From: Hansfordia pulvinata
Lineage: Eukaryota > Ascomycota > Sordariomycetes > Xylariales
DNA: 64,000 nucleotides
NCBI GenBank assembly: GCA_006538405.1
Contig: BJKQ01000010.1
Coordinates: 1,984,001 to 2,048,000 of the forward strand
Reading direction: 5' to 3'
Shown here: in pieces, positions 20,125 through 31,991 of the stretch
How the letters are laid out: every line of letters begins with the position of its first letter
How positions within the stretch are numbered: the first letter of the stretch is position 1
Notes under the pieces: generated by a model
Seen by the model: only the letters and a program-made list of their open reading frames with translations
What the model was told of the DNA's origin: nothing
Database searches by the model: none
Translations under genes and position numbers: made by a program

Positions 20125-22856
20125 CGACAGGCAGACCCTTGTGTAGCCGATGTGCGCGAGAATGTGGGTGGTTGTGGAGGCGCGCTGACTAGGGATCCAG
20201 ACACACACCCACTTGCCCGTCGTCTGGATGGATCTCTGCGTCCATCTCCTCACACAGACGGTCAGTCCGACAGACAGATACTCGTAGATAGCATGGCGCG
20301 CCGCGGTAGATTAGCTCCCTCACATTGCCCGCAGCCTACCCACGTCCCACCCTAGCTCGTAGGCGCATCCCCGCTCGGCTTTCGGTCTGCTCCGTAGGTT
20401 TAGGCCCACGCTGGGCCCTGTAAAGGCCCCCCGGCCGTCTGCGTCCCTGGAGGGGTTGCTCCAATGAGGCTGGCTTTCCCGCGTGGGAAACGCCTCGCCA
20501 CCGCGTCCGGGGTGGCCCACGGCCAGAGATAAGGTGGTCAGGCAGAGGCGAAAGCGCACACCGAGGGGGATGCCATGGCTGCACGCTGAGATGGCCTGGA
20601 TAGAGACCTCGGCGCCGTCGACATCTTCGTCGCCGACATCTTTGTTGCCGACATCTTCGTCGCTCGGGCGTCGACCGCACGTCCCCGTCTCCCCACGAAG
20701 CACAAGCCGCAACCGGCACTCGGGCGGCGCAGACAAGGGATCTGGCGCAATCTGGGGCAGAGCGGCAGTCCAAGCCCGGTGGGCCGTCGTGGCGACCTTT
20801 TGCCGAGCGGTGTTCTGGACGATACGCAGCAGCCAGCCCAGGAACCAACAGGCAGAGGCCGGGGTGCCCCAGGCTGCTCGTAACCCAGAGCCAGAGCCGT
20901 CCGCCGTCCGCCGATCCTCGACACCCTCCCATCTTCCCCGTACTTTGTACGTAATCGACTGCGAGCCACCAGCAAGCGTCTTTGGTCACACCAGCGTCTT
21001 TGGCCGCATCCTCGACGGGGACGGCGAGCCGGTGACTTGACTCGACCTGAATCAAGCTCCGCACAGGCCAGCCTCCCCCCCCCACACCACGCCACACCGC
21101 GGGCGAGCGGCGAGGGCGCGGGTGGGCTCTCGCTCTGCTACTGATAGGCAGGGCGCGGCCGGGCCTCGCGGGCCTCGCACCAAGATAGGGGCCTTTCGCG
21201 GGGAAACTAACACCTTCCGCTTCTAGCCCCAGCCCACTTGGACAGGCGGGTGGTCCGTCGTCCAGGCCCTGCCTGCATCCCTGCCTCCGTGTCTGCCATG
21301 CCTTTTCCTTGGGTGTCAGGCACAGCCGAGACTCCAGCACCCCGCCGGCTCGGCCATCAGACTGCCTTTCCCATTGCCTGATGCCGTCCTCGAGCAGGTG
21401 ATCGAGTTCGAGAAGGCGAGTTCGAGAAGGCGAGCAGGCTTCCATGCGTCCCGCGTCCCTCTGCCATAATCCAATCCGGATGGCCAGGCTCTCCGGCGGC
21501 TGTCTCGGCCGGTAAGCAGGGTTCATGCGGGCCGCGCACACGAGCATCCTATTTCTTCAACCAATCTGGACGTGTCGTGCTGTGCCTGTGCGGATTGAAC
21601 CGGTCGAATTATGGATTTACATCTCCGTTATCGCGATGAGACAGGCACAATGACGCTCCTGGTGAAAGGCCCTGGGTACCATGATAGAGAATCCATCACG
21701 ACGCCTCCTCCGGCGTGTGGGGTCGTCGAAAGGCCTGGGGAGGCGGCAAACCACGGCACAAGCCATCGACTCGTATGGCTGGCTCGTTTTAGGCGGCGCT
21801 CGCACGCTGCTGACGAGGCTGCGTCCTCCGTAGAGCGGCCAAGATTTCTGTTGCGAATTAGGCCCATCTGGTCATGGCGTCCGGTTGCGGCATGCCGGCC
21901 GTCGATCCCGGCAAGCGTGTTTTCTTTGCCCGACGCAACCCGAACCGTGGGAGCTGACGGCGCCGCAAGGCCAAGCCACAGGCCCGTGCCGTGTCGTCGA
22001 GACGCGGCCAGGCCGTCGATTGGGCCAGTAATAGGAGGAGGCGCGTTGTCTCGACGCGCCAACACCATCGTCTATCTATCTGCGGCTCCTTCGCGGCAAC
22101 TGTCGCGCGGCTTGTCGCGGTCCCTCTTCGCATTTGTGGCCCTGCGACGGCGGTGGCCCTGCGCGGCGGTGGCCCTGCGCGGCGGTGGCCCTGCGCGCGA
22201 TGGCGCAATTCTGATCTATACGGTTGAAGCTCGTGGTGATGAGCCGGGGCGAGCCGAGGGTGTGCCGCGCCGAATCTGGTGATACTGATGAAGATGGCAA
22301 TTATCCACGGCCGATAGAGACGAGTGGCCTATCTTGATCTGTGGATTCCCTGTTAGACACTGCCATCTGTGAGCAAATCAACCCCTTACCTGCCTGGTCT
22401 ATGCTCTGTCGTATCCTCCCGCTCATGTCGACTCCGAGCACCGGCCCATCTCCTCAGGCCGACGTCGACGTCGAACAACGTCAAGATCGATGGCGGCGAG
22501 CCCACCCGTGGCCCCACGACCCCGAACCAGTGTCAGTGCGTCACGATTCTTGTTACTAACACGTCTCCGTCTTGACGTGTATCTATCCCACTCCCGCCCA
22601 TCATACGAGTCCACGCATGCCTGCGCTTGAATCCACTCGATCCGGGCCGATGTCTACCCCAGAATATGGTCGACTGCGGGGTGACACATTTGTCCTCGCA
22701 GTCCACGTCGTGGCCGGGTGTCTCCCCGCTTCAAGTTTACCGGCCATAGAGCTCACAGGGAGCCAACTCACGCCCGTCTGCTGACTTCTGGGTATCATGT
22801 TGTCATTCGAGTCTAATCTTCTGTCTTTTGGCGGCCGAAGCCTACTTCCCCGATGC
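19517..22856. other. Long intergenic region, no gene supported
   Basis: About 3.3 kb. The longest open frame (20336-21547, minus) is Arg/Gly-rich, lacks domains and contains nucleotide-repeat artefacts such as ATKMS repeats. I treat it as a chance frame in GC-rich DNA. Repeats present: CAG triplets at 20091-20123, a CTTCGTCGCCGACAT repeat near 20625-20665 and a GGCGGTGGCCCTGCGC repeat near 22150-22200. Confidence 0.45.
20091..20123. repeat. (CAG)11 microsatellite
   Basis: Eleven uninterrupted CAG triplets in an intergenic region. Confidence 0.9.
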
Positions 22857-25800
22857 CTATGCCGGCCTCTTGAACGGGTGAGCCTCCGTGTTCAGCACCC
22901 ACTCGTCCAGGCTAATCACGGACGGCTCCGAGTACAGCAGGTAGAAATACTTCAACGTCTCGGCCGTCCAGAAGCTCTCCATGCCGTCCGTCTTGTCGGG
23001 GTTCTTGGAGAGCACGTTGTTGAAAGCCGACGCGCCCGCCTCGGTCTGCGCGTGCCGCACAATCGCTTCAAACATCTTCCATCCCTTCTCGGGCCAGTAC
23101 TTGTCGCCCGTCATGCGCCACATGTACCAGACGGATTCAATAGCCTCGGGCCTGGTGGGGTCAGTCTGGCGGTCGCCACATACAAACGCAGGCGCGCAAA
23201 CTTACCTGAGAAGATACTTGCGGTCGTCGACCTCGGCAAAGCCGGGCGGGAGGTGTTCGTTCCGGATCCGCAGCTCGACGTACTCCTTGTGCGACAGAGG
23301 CCGAGCAGGGTCCGCGTACAGGTTGTTGTTCTGCGAGATGCCCGAGGTGTCATCGGATGAGTGGCCGTACGTGCTCGTGTCGGCGCCCTCCATGTCGAGC
23401 GCCTCCTGCAGCGTGGTCGTCTTGGAGGGCGAGCTCGAGCCGCTTTGGCGGCTTCCGCTCTTGAACGACGGGATCGTTTCCGCCTCGCGCTTCGAGATCT
23501 TGAGCTTCCCGTGCTGCAGAGTGCCCCCCGCGCTCTCCTTGTTGGCGCCGGCCGACACGTCGCTGGAAGCCCCCGTCGACGCGCCTCCGAGATCGCTCCA
23601 GCCAGAAATGCTTTCCTTCCGGAAGGGGTCGTTGCCCTTGACTTCCTTGGGAGAAGAGGAGCTGGGCTGGTCGTCACCCCAGCCTTCGTCCAGCTGGCCC
23701 GCAATGTGCTCCTTGTGCGACTTGTCCTCGCCCTTGACGGCGGCCACGCGTTCTCCGGCTTCGGCGGCGAGCTTGTCCTCGGCCTGGGTCTGCTCCTGCA
23801 GCGACTGCTTCTCGTCCTTGCGCGCGTTGTAGTCGGCCAGGGCCGCGTCTCGCACCTCCGCGAGAGGATCGAGGAATTGCCACCACAGGGTCTCGTTCCA
23901 GGCGCAGCTCTTGGAGCTCTCGCACGGCACGACCGTGCCGGCCTCGGGCATGACGCCGCTGATGGTCGACTCGTATGCCCAGACGCAGGCGTCAGTCAGC
24001 TTCTTGGCAATCTCAAAGTCGACCGGCTCGTCGAACAGCTTGCCGCCGAGCCCGAACGTGCCGCCCAGGAAGCAGGCGAGGTGGCTGAACCAGTAGTCGT
24101 ACTTGGCGTCTTCTTCAGGTTTGCCGTTGGAGTGGACCTTGGCGGTAAACAGCAGGTCGCGGTCGTCCTTGACCATGGGCCTGAACAGCAGGTACTCCTT
24201 GGAGCCTTCAGACGCCTTGAGGTACATGCTCTTGTACTTGGGCTCGAGGCCGCCCAGCAGCAAGTGTTGTTTGGGGTTGTATTCGTAGGTGCTGTCCTCT
24301 CCACCGCCCAGGTGGTAGGTCTGCGTGCCCGCCTTGCCGGTCACTTCCTGGGGGATGCACTCGGATAGGGTCTTCTTGCTGGATTCGAGGTCCCAGGTCC
24401 AGCTTGACGAGCCAGCCGAGCTTGACGACCCGGCTGCTGACGACCCGGCTGCTGACGACCCGGCTGCTGACGACCCGGCTGAGCCTGACGGCTCACCCGA
24501 CGTCGAGGACTTGCCGCTCGATCCAGACGACGCGCGCAGCGCGCCAGGGGCGGGGTCGCTGTCCTCGTCGTCCTCGTCGGACGACGATGATCCCTTGGCG
24601 GGGACGGCAGCGCGCTTATCAAAGCCTTTGGGCTTCTTGCCCTTCAGGTCAGGCTCGCCGTTGCTGGCGCTGTCGGGCTTGTCGTTCTCGGGGCCCTTGT
24701 AGCTGGACCCCCCGGTCTTGACGCCGTACTTGACGTCCGAGCTCTTGTCGTCCGAACCCTGCGCCTCGAGCTCAGCAGCCGCCTTCTGGGAGGCGATCTC
24801 GGCCTCGGCCGTCCGGTTGCACCCAGATGTGTCCACCCTCTCCGGGAAGATGCCGTTCAGGCCGGTGCCTCGGTTCTGGTAGTCGTACAGCGCGTTGGTG
24901 ATTCGCGCGACGGCATCGTAGTACTTGTCCTCCTTGGTCAGCTGCGCCAGGCGCGTGAACTCCATCGACAAGGACCCGAGCTCGGCGAGGTTGGCGCTCG
25001 ACGAGGCCCGCTTGGGGTTGCTGGCCCGCTCCGGGTGCCAGTAGTAGAAGAGAGCAGGCATTCGGTTCGGCGTGTCGAAGGCACCCATCAGGATGTCGGC
25101 AAGCTCGACCGCCTTGTCCAGCAGGATGGCGTGTCGCCCGGCCAGACCGCCGCTGACGTCGTAGGCCGAGAGCAAGCCGCCCAGGTACCTGATTGTCGTC
25201 TCGAACACGGGCAGGTTGTCGCGAGTCGCCACGGTAAAGTCGATGTTCTTGACGGCCTCGACGGCGTCTTCAAACTCGTCCTTCATGCCCATGATCCACA
25301 GCGTGTCGAGCGAGTCCACAATGGTGGCGGCCCAGCCGCAGAAGGGGTCCTTGAACTTCTTGGAGATGGGGGTGAGCTCGTCGTGCATCCAGGCGTACTT
25401 TCTGTAGCCGGTCCAGGCGCGAACCATCTCGGCCTTGATCTTAGCCAGGCGCGCGAGGCGCGTCTCCCGCGCCGACGCCGACTCCTCGGGGAACTCGGCC
25501 TGCAGCTGCGGGATCTTCTGGGGCTTGCCGGTCGGCAGCGCGATGAGGGACTCGGAAGCAACAGGGAAGTGCTCGGTCGGCTTGACCCAGCGTACGGTGG
25601 TGGTCTTGGTGGCAGTGGCGGCGGCGGCGGCGGCGTCACCTCCGATATCCAACTTCCTATCAGGGATGTCGATGGCCGGGGCCGCCACGTCTTTCTCGGG
25701 GGACAGCGGGGATTTGCTGTCGCCCACCGTCTTGGAGGGGTCAATGTTGGCGGTGGAGCCGCCCTGCGTCGTCGGCTTCTTGCGGTCGGCAGTGGCGCCC

Positions 25801-26147
25801 TTGCCTTCTTCGATGCCGGTCGGGGACTTCAGAGGGGTCGTGTCGACGTCGTTGGTGGCTGCGCCGTCAGGCGAGTAGCCCTTCTTGCCGGTGTCTTTGG
25901 TGACATCCTCGGGGATGGGCTTCTGGGGGGCGGGGGCGGCGTCTTCGTGCTCGAGAGTCGAGGGCGCCTTCGACAAGCCCTTGTCTGTGTCGGCGGCATC
26001 GGGCTGTGGCTTGGAAGGGTTGAGGGGGACGGGCTCTGCAGCCCTCAGAGAGCCCAGGGGGTTGCTGCCCTGCGTGATTCGCCACAGGAGAAACACGGCA
26101 ACCACGGCGAAGGCCAGGAAAACACGGTATCTCCTGGCGCCAACCAT
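22857..26147 (-). CDS. Class I alpha-1,2-mannosidase (glycoside hydrolase family 47), type II membrane form
   Basis: Exons (minus strand): 26147-23206 and 23151-22857, with a 54-base intron; 1078 residues. Residues 7-25 ([18 protein letters not shown]) form a signal anchor after a short basic cytoplasmic tail. A Pro/Lys/Asp-rich stem runs to about residue 205. The catalytic (alpha/alpha)7 barrel starts near residue 228 ([27 protein letters not shown]). It includes [59 protein letters not shown]-like blocks and the C-terminal [17 protein letters not shown]. The intron falls in the Arg codon of that last motif. These enzymes trim mannose from N-glycans in the ER/Golgi. Two large low-complexity insertions interrupt the domain (about residues 455-600, including SAAGS repeats, and about 765-950), making it far longer than classical 500-600-residue enzymes. 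Confidence 0.9.
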
Positions 26148-29100
26148 GATTGCGTTGCGTCGCAGGGTTGCGTAGGACGAGGGGGACGTGCGCGGATCGT
26201 GGGTGAAGAGAAACGGACCCCTTTTCCGACTAGGAGGGGTCGCCAGGTTGAGTACTTAAACCAGTGTCGCAAGGACTGAGAAAGCGGTCATGATTCTGCC
26301 ACGGGGCAGTGGTCGGGAACGCCGGGGCTGCGGCTATTGACTAAGACAGAGGCGACGGTTTGAGACAGGTCGGCGGCGGTCAATGCGTTGACAAGGCAGG
26401 TGATTGGGCCGGGCTGGCGAAGGAAAGCCGTTGGCAAGTATCCAAGAAAGGCACGCGGGTGGCGTCTAAGTGGTGAATGCTCGTCGAAAGGAAAAGAAAG
26501 GAGATGAACCGCAGACGGGTGTCGCTCGCAGCTCGATGGCTTGGTGTGATGGCGAGCAGTGGGCGGGTGGTGGACGAGTCAGGAGATGAGCTGAGGTGGT
26601 GAGCTAGAAGCCGGGCTCGAGGGGCGGGAGCAAGGAGAGAAGATTGGCGGGAGGAGTGACGACAGAGGGCGAAGGCGTGGCGCTGGAGTCGGAGCTATGG
26701 GTGGAGAAGGCGAAGTGACAGACGTGGTTTCTTGCCCTTGGTGATTGCCGCTCGGTCGCGCAGACAGCCGGACGCGGATCTTCGGAGGGAAGAGTGGTGA
26801 AGTTGAGGGCAAGAGCTGGCTGGCGGAGAGGGTTTGCGAGGTCGAGAGGGATGGCCGAGCAAGCGGGCGCGAGATGGAAGGGCACAAGGGGTCGAGTGAG
26901 CGAAGCGGCGAGCCCTGGTCGTCAATTGGCGGGCGAGGCGGAGAACGCCGGTGCAAGTGGCCTGAGATGTACTCGTCGGGCTGTTTCCCAGCGAGGCCAA
27001 CCAATGTCGGGGTACCTACCTGTTCTGGCTGACTGTTCAGGAAAGTGATGTACCTTCGCCCTCGCCCCTGGCGCTGAAGAACAGAACCTCAGACCTGGAG
27101 GGGGCAGCAACAGCTCGTACAGTACCCAGGTACCTTATCTCAGTCCCAGCCGGTGCTTGACACGAACAAGCCCAGCCGCCATTGGTCTGTCTGGCTGGAG
27201 TCGCGCCTTCTGGGGCATGGCGTCTCAACGGGAAGCTTGGCACATGGCTTTGGCGGGCGTTGGCGGGTCTAGCCCCCCACATCTGGAACTCGCTACCTCC
27301 AGCTCCTACGGGCAGGGCCAGCTACCCACGCACGCCACGCTACCTACAGAGATGAGGCACAGAACCTTGACACAAAGGCACAGAGACACCGAGGGCTTCG
27401 GTCCAGGCACCGCGTGCCCGGCTCCGAACATGAAGGCTTACTCCGTACGGGCTCGACAGCACAAGGAGGCGCTGATGATGTAGCCCTAGCGGAGGGCCTT
27501 ACGAGTACTCGTAGGTACCAAGGGCCAGAGGTACGGAGCTCTAGCGACAGCCCGAACGGGCGTTTGGGAGGTACCCACTCCGGAGGTCATGCCTTCCGAG
27601 ACTGCTCCTGAGTGGCAGCATCAGAGGGAAAGAACGTCCGACATTCGATTTGGCAGGTCCAAAAGTATCCGTACCTGCGTGGCAGGCACATCTGCAGGGT
27701 TCCCTCTTCGTCCTCGGAACTCCAGTCGTGTCGAGTAGAATCACATCGTCAATTTTCGCCACCGCTATGAGGCAGCCAGCAACGCCACTGCGCCGTCAGC
27801 ACCACCATCTCGAGGCGTGCACGAATCACCGAGGCTGCACTCATGCGCGTCCTCATACAGCTTGTGGGCCGGCCACCCGTGCCCGTGTCCTTGAGACCTC
27901 TCTCCCGACCCCAGCCACCTCGAACCCGCCTGTCGACCGAACGCCACCACGATGCGCCTGGCGACCAGCCCTACCTTCTGGTACGCCGGTGGCCGCCATC
28001 TCGACAAGAGCATGGCAGCCTTACCGTGCCTCAGGTACACTACGGATAACCCCTCCCACCATCTCGCGGTCCATTGCCGCTGATCGTCGCTGCATCGCCA
28101 CGGCTCTGACCGAATAGCGAAATCCGGGTGCTCGGTTCTTCCACTCGTCCCGACTCGGACAAAGCACAATCTGTCTTGCCTGCGTGGTACGGCGCCACGG
28201 TATCCAGCTTTTCTCGCGCCTGGATGGCGCGCCTTCGTCGATCGTCGTAACGGTCTCTGCCGTTGAATAAGTGATTGAATCCTCAGCTGGATGCACAACA
28301 GCAACCGCGTCGAAGACTCCCATACGAATCCGCGTCCGCACACGACACTACAGCGACTACTCGTACGCCCGTGGGAGTGCCGGGGTCCACTATCCCGCAC
28401 CACTACTCGCACCCTGGCCGTTTGCAGCCTACCACATCGCAGCCCAGTGCCGGAATCCGTCTTGGTAGCTGATCTTTTCTCCATGCGTCTCAGCAACGTC
28501 TCTTATTGGTCCCTTTTCTGCCTCGACGTCTGCGATGGGTCGGACCCTGACAGACCCTCGACAGCTCACCTACTGCGGAGGAAGGATGCGCGATTCGCTC
28601 ACGAATATGGTGATTATCGAACCATTGACTTGTCACCAGTCGGCCTGTCGTCGCGTGAATCCGATCTCAACCAGCGACGGACATCACGCAGTATGGAGAC
28701 CTGCCAATGCGACATGCCAGCCCCTGAAGCCCTCATGTTACGTTCGTCCTCAGCGGTAGCATATTCACGTTACGTTCGTCCTCAGCGGTAGCATATCGCG
28801 GCGCCTTTGCCCAAAGGCATCGGACTCGGGCGCCGAACGTTCGCATTCAGTAGCCTCGCTTATTTGGAGGCGCTGTCATCTTCGAGATGAGTCGTGAGAC
28901 GAATATACATGACATCGCATAGCTTCAACTGAGGGAGGACAAGTCCGAATCGACAACAACCCACAGGACATTCATCAGCACTGGGATCTGCCAGGTCGTG
29001 ATCCCAAAGCACCACTCCCTCGCGCCAGCGCCAAACGACACAGCCAGTGCAGCCCCTAATCATGAATCTCCCAAGCGCTCGACATCGGCCTGCGAGCACA

Positions 29101-29182
29101 TGTGCCATCGCCTGCGACATCCGCTCCCCACAGCCACACCCCGGCTCATGGTGATCGGCTCGCTCGCATCTGGTCGCCGACA
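26148..29182. other. Long intergenic region, no gene supported
   Basis: About 3 kb upstream of the mannosidase and downstream of the GNAT gene. The mannosidase promoter and leader must lie in 26150-27000, where the strand is purine-rich in the plus orientation. A palindrome TACGAGTACTCGTA is at 27500-27513. No credible coding sequence was seen. Confidence 0.45.
28737..28796. repeat. 28-bp direct repeat, two exact copies
   Basis: The 28-base sequence beginning GTTACGTTCGTCC and ending GCGGTAGCATAT occurs at 28737-28764 and 28769-28796, separated by four bases. Identity is complete. Confidence 0.9.
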
Positions 29183-29981
29183 TCAATCCTTGCCGGCCCG
29201 GAGCATGGGCCGGCAGGGCGGAGGGCCGCCGTATTTGTACTCGACATCTTGCGCCTTGAACCCGCTCCTCTCACAGACACCCAGCCCCTGGACGCCGGCA
29301 TCCAGGTAGCAAGGAAACCCGAGATCGTCGGCCATGCTCGTCACCCACTTGACCAAAGAGGAGGCGAAGCCTCGGTTGCGGTGGCTTGGCTTGGTGATGA
29401 TGAGCTCGATGACTGGAATTGGTTGTGTCAGTCCGAGGCGCGTGATGCGTCAGTCCCAGGCGCGTCGGGGCCGCAAAAGCCGCCGACCATCGACCCGTGT
29501 CTTCACTCACAAACATGGCCCTGCTTGCCGATGACAATGTTGTGCGCCTTGGCCATGGGCTCGAAGAAGGCGGACAGTTTCTGCTCGCTCACATCCTTGA
29601 CATCGTCGCAGCGCGACCACCGGGTCTTCCACGACGTGCCTACGGCGTTCTGCCCCTGCCGCGCAACGTGCACGATCGCGAACGAGACGGGGCGCCCTGC
29701 GCGGGTTGTGAGCAACGTCCGACACGCGGCAGTGAGACATGACTCTTACCGTTGGGGGTCCGCGCCACGACCACTTTGGACTCGGGCCGGTAGAACGACT
29801 TGGCCGCGAGGAAGTTGTCAAAGCTCCGCTGTAACCACTTGCGGCCCGAGTCGGTGTGGGGGAATAGCGACTCTCCCGGCCCCTCGAAGGCGGTCCAGAA
29901 TATGTCGATGAGCTGCGGCACGTCGTCGACTGTGGCCAAGCTGGTGAGCGGCGGCGTGACAGTGTCGTCCTTCAGCGGCAT
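29183..29981 (-). CDS. GNAT-family N-acetyltransferase
   Basis: Exons (minus strand): 29981-29750, 29696-29511, 29412-29183; 215 residues. Both introns (53 and 98 bases) are phase 1 with GTAAGA/GTGAGT donors and CAG acceptors, and the total is a multiple of three. The N-terminus reads as a GNAT first strand and helix (LATVDDVPQLIDIFWTAFEG). Exon 3 holds the acetyl-CoA-binding region (LIITKPSHRNRGFASSLVKW, an R/Q-x-x-G-x-G/A-like loop) and the late strand/helix PCYLDAGVQGLGVCERSGF. It would transfer an acetyl group from acetyl-CoA to an unidentified amine. The Met at 29981 is preferred over an in-frame one at 30041 because homology-like sequence begins just after it. Fungal paralogues are numerous, so the substrate cannot be named. 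Confidence 0.8.
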
Positions 29982-30885
29982 TTTCGAGGTTTTCTTCACG
30001 ATGCAGCTATTTTCGCAACGGGGCGGGCGGAGGATCGTCACAATGGGATCTGAAGCAAACAGTCGACCTGTTTGTTGGAAAGGAGCCTGTGGGTGTTATA
30101 CCGTGGACATCTTAAGGTTCGAGTCGCTACGAAGCTGGTCCGGTCGAGAAAAGCGGAGAGACTGGCATCTCGACTGTGCAACCTTAATGGTGAAACTTTG
30201 GCTGCCTTGATTCGGCCTCAGCTCCCAGCAAAACACGCTCTCAGGCTCCTATCCCTGTGACAGATCGGATCGGACGTCATCGTGATTCATCCTTGAGCCC
30301 AGAACACGGCGGTCTGGGATGCCCCAAGAAGATGGCCGGGCTTGCTAGGTTCCTGGCGGTGCGTTGCCAACCAAACATCGACAGCGCACGTCACAGTTAT
30401 CACATGTGGGCGCCAGCGTCTGGAGCAACAGCGGTAACACCGGCTCGGGTTCTACACAACAGCACCACCACGTGGTTCCTCGGGAGACATCTGTGGCCCG
30501 AGGTTCTCTCCTCGCCGCTGACAGGTGCAACGCGAACAAGTAAGCAGTTTTCTGTAGCCGGATTTCGTGCTCGACAGTTCGCAGTATCCAGCACGCCACA
30601 GCCGTCACGGCTGAGGTGCGTGGCCCGGTAAGCAGGGTGCTCCCTCCCGCCGCGATATCATGATCATCGACTCAAACTCATAATCACTGGGCGTACGGAC
30701 GGCGTGTCACATTCTCAGACGCAAATGGGGACTGGCACGACCTTGTGCCAGTCCTCGATGACGCGCGGCCACGTGACTCGCGACATGCGATTGCACGGTC
30801 TCGCAGATAGCGTTATGCATGGTCATTCATCAAGGTCGTGCCGACCCGCAGATCGCCAGCTATATACAATAATGGTCCCGGACAT
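29982..30885. other. Intergenic, no gene supported
   Basis: About 0.9 kb between two genes on the minus strand. It should hold the GNAT promoter. No convincing elements were found. Confidence 0.5.
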
Positions 30886-31991
30886 CTAGGGGAACTGGAT
30901 GGTGAGCTTGCCAAAGTGACGCTGGTCCCACTGTTGAGGAAGAGATAAAGGTCAGCGATCTGATCAAGAGGCTCGATCTGATCAAGTAGGGGGCAGCAGG
31001 ACTCACCATGTACTTGTAGGCCTCGTCGGCCTTTGCAAAGTCAAAGACGGTGCTGTCCACCACGGGGTGGATGTCGTTGGCTTCGATGGCGGCGACCATG
31101 TCCTCCATCTGCTCGCGGGAGCCGACGTAGACGCCGCGGGCGGTGCAGATGCTGGTGAGGGTCTCGAGGATGCTGGACTCGACCTTGACGCCGCCCAGGA
31201 AGCCGATGACGCTGATGATGCCCTCGAAGCGCACGGCCTTGAGGCTCTGGGCGACGGTGTCCTGGCCGCCGACCTCGATGACGTGGTCGGCGCCCGCGCC
31301 GTCGGGGGTCAGCTTGCGCGCCGTCTCGCCCCAGTCCTTGTCCTCGCGGTAGTTGAGGACGTGGTCGGCGCCGAGCTGGCGCAGGCGCTCGGCCTTGTCG
31401 GCGGACGAGGTGGTGGCGATGACCTTTGCGCCGGCGGCCTTGGCGAACTGCAGCGCGAAGATGCTGACGCCGCCGGTGCCCTGGACCAGCACCGTCTGGC
31501 CGGGCTTGAGGGGCTTGAGGCCGTACAGGGCGTTCCAGGCGGTCAGGGCGGCGCAGGGCAGGGTGCTGGCCTCGATGTCGGAGAGGTTGGCGGGGCTGCG
31601 GACGACGCCGCGCTCGGGCAGGACCGCAAAGGGGCGCAGGACGCCGTCGACGGCGCCTCCGAGCCCGGAGTGGTAGGCGTTGTGGTGCATGGGGCCGTAC
31701 TGGTGGTTCTGGTTGAAGAGAGTGGCGACGCGGTCTCCCGGCTTGAGGGTGGTCACCTTGGGGCCGACCTCGACGACCTCGCCGGCGCCGTCCGAGGCGG
31801 CGACGACGGGGGGCGCCAGGGGAACGGGTACAGGCCGCGGGGATGATGAGGTCGCGGTAGTTGAGCGAGGCGGCGCGCATCTTGATCTTGACCTCGTAGT
31901 CGCCGACCTGGGGCACGGGGCCGTCGAGCAGCTCGAGGTGCTCAATGTCCTTGCCCGTGCCGGTGACGGTCCACTGCTTCTGGTAGGCCAT
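30886..31991 (-). CDS. NAD(P)-dependent medium-chain alcohol dehydrogenase / quinone-oxidoreductase-like, frameshifted
   Basis: Exons (minus strand): 31991-31007 and 30930-30886, with a 76-base intron. The start is supported by MAYQKQWTVTGTGKDIEHLE. The GroES-like domain contains SLNYRDLIIP, where zinc-dependent members carry a catalytic cysteine; this protein appears to be a zinc-free MDR reductase. The Rossmann motif is VLVQGTGGVSIFALQFAK. The last exon adds WDQRHFGKLTIQFP, a family-typical end. Just after RDLIIP the literal frame degenerates, and family-like sequence (LAPPVVAASDGAGEVVEVG) resumes in another frame. The total is two bases short of a multiple of three. Adding one base to each of two four-base G runs on the plus strand (31819-31822, 31839-31842) would give the usual segment between them and about 343 residues. 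Substrate unknown. Confidence 0.8.

Noticed and set aside
20336..21547. A 403-codon open frame on the minus strand
   Set aside because: It is Arg/Gly/Pro-rich, overlaps long frames on both strands, includes peptide repeats caused by DNA repeats and shows no domain, start context or splice pattern. High GC alone gives such frames.
23361..26279. Long plus-strand frames opposite the mannosidase
   Set aside because: Antisense shadows of a clear GH47 gene.
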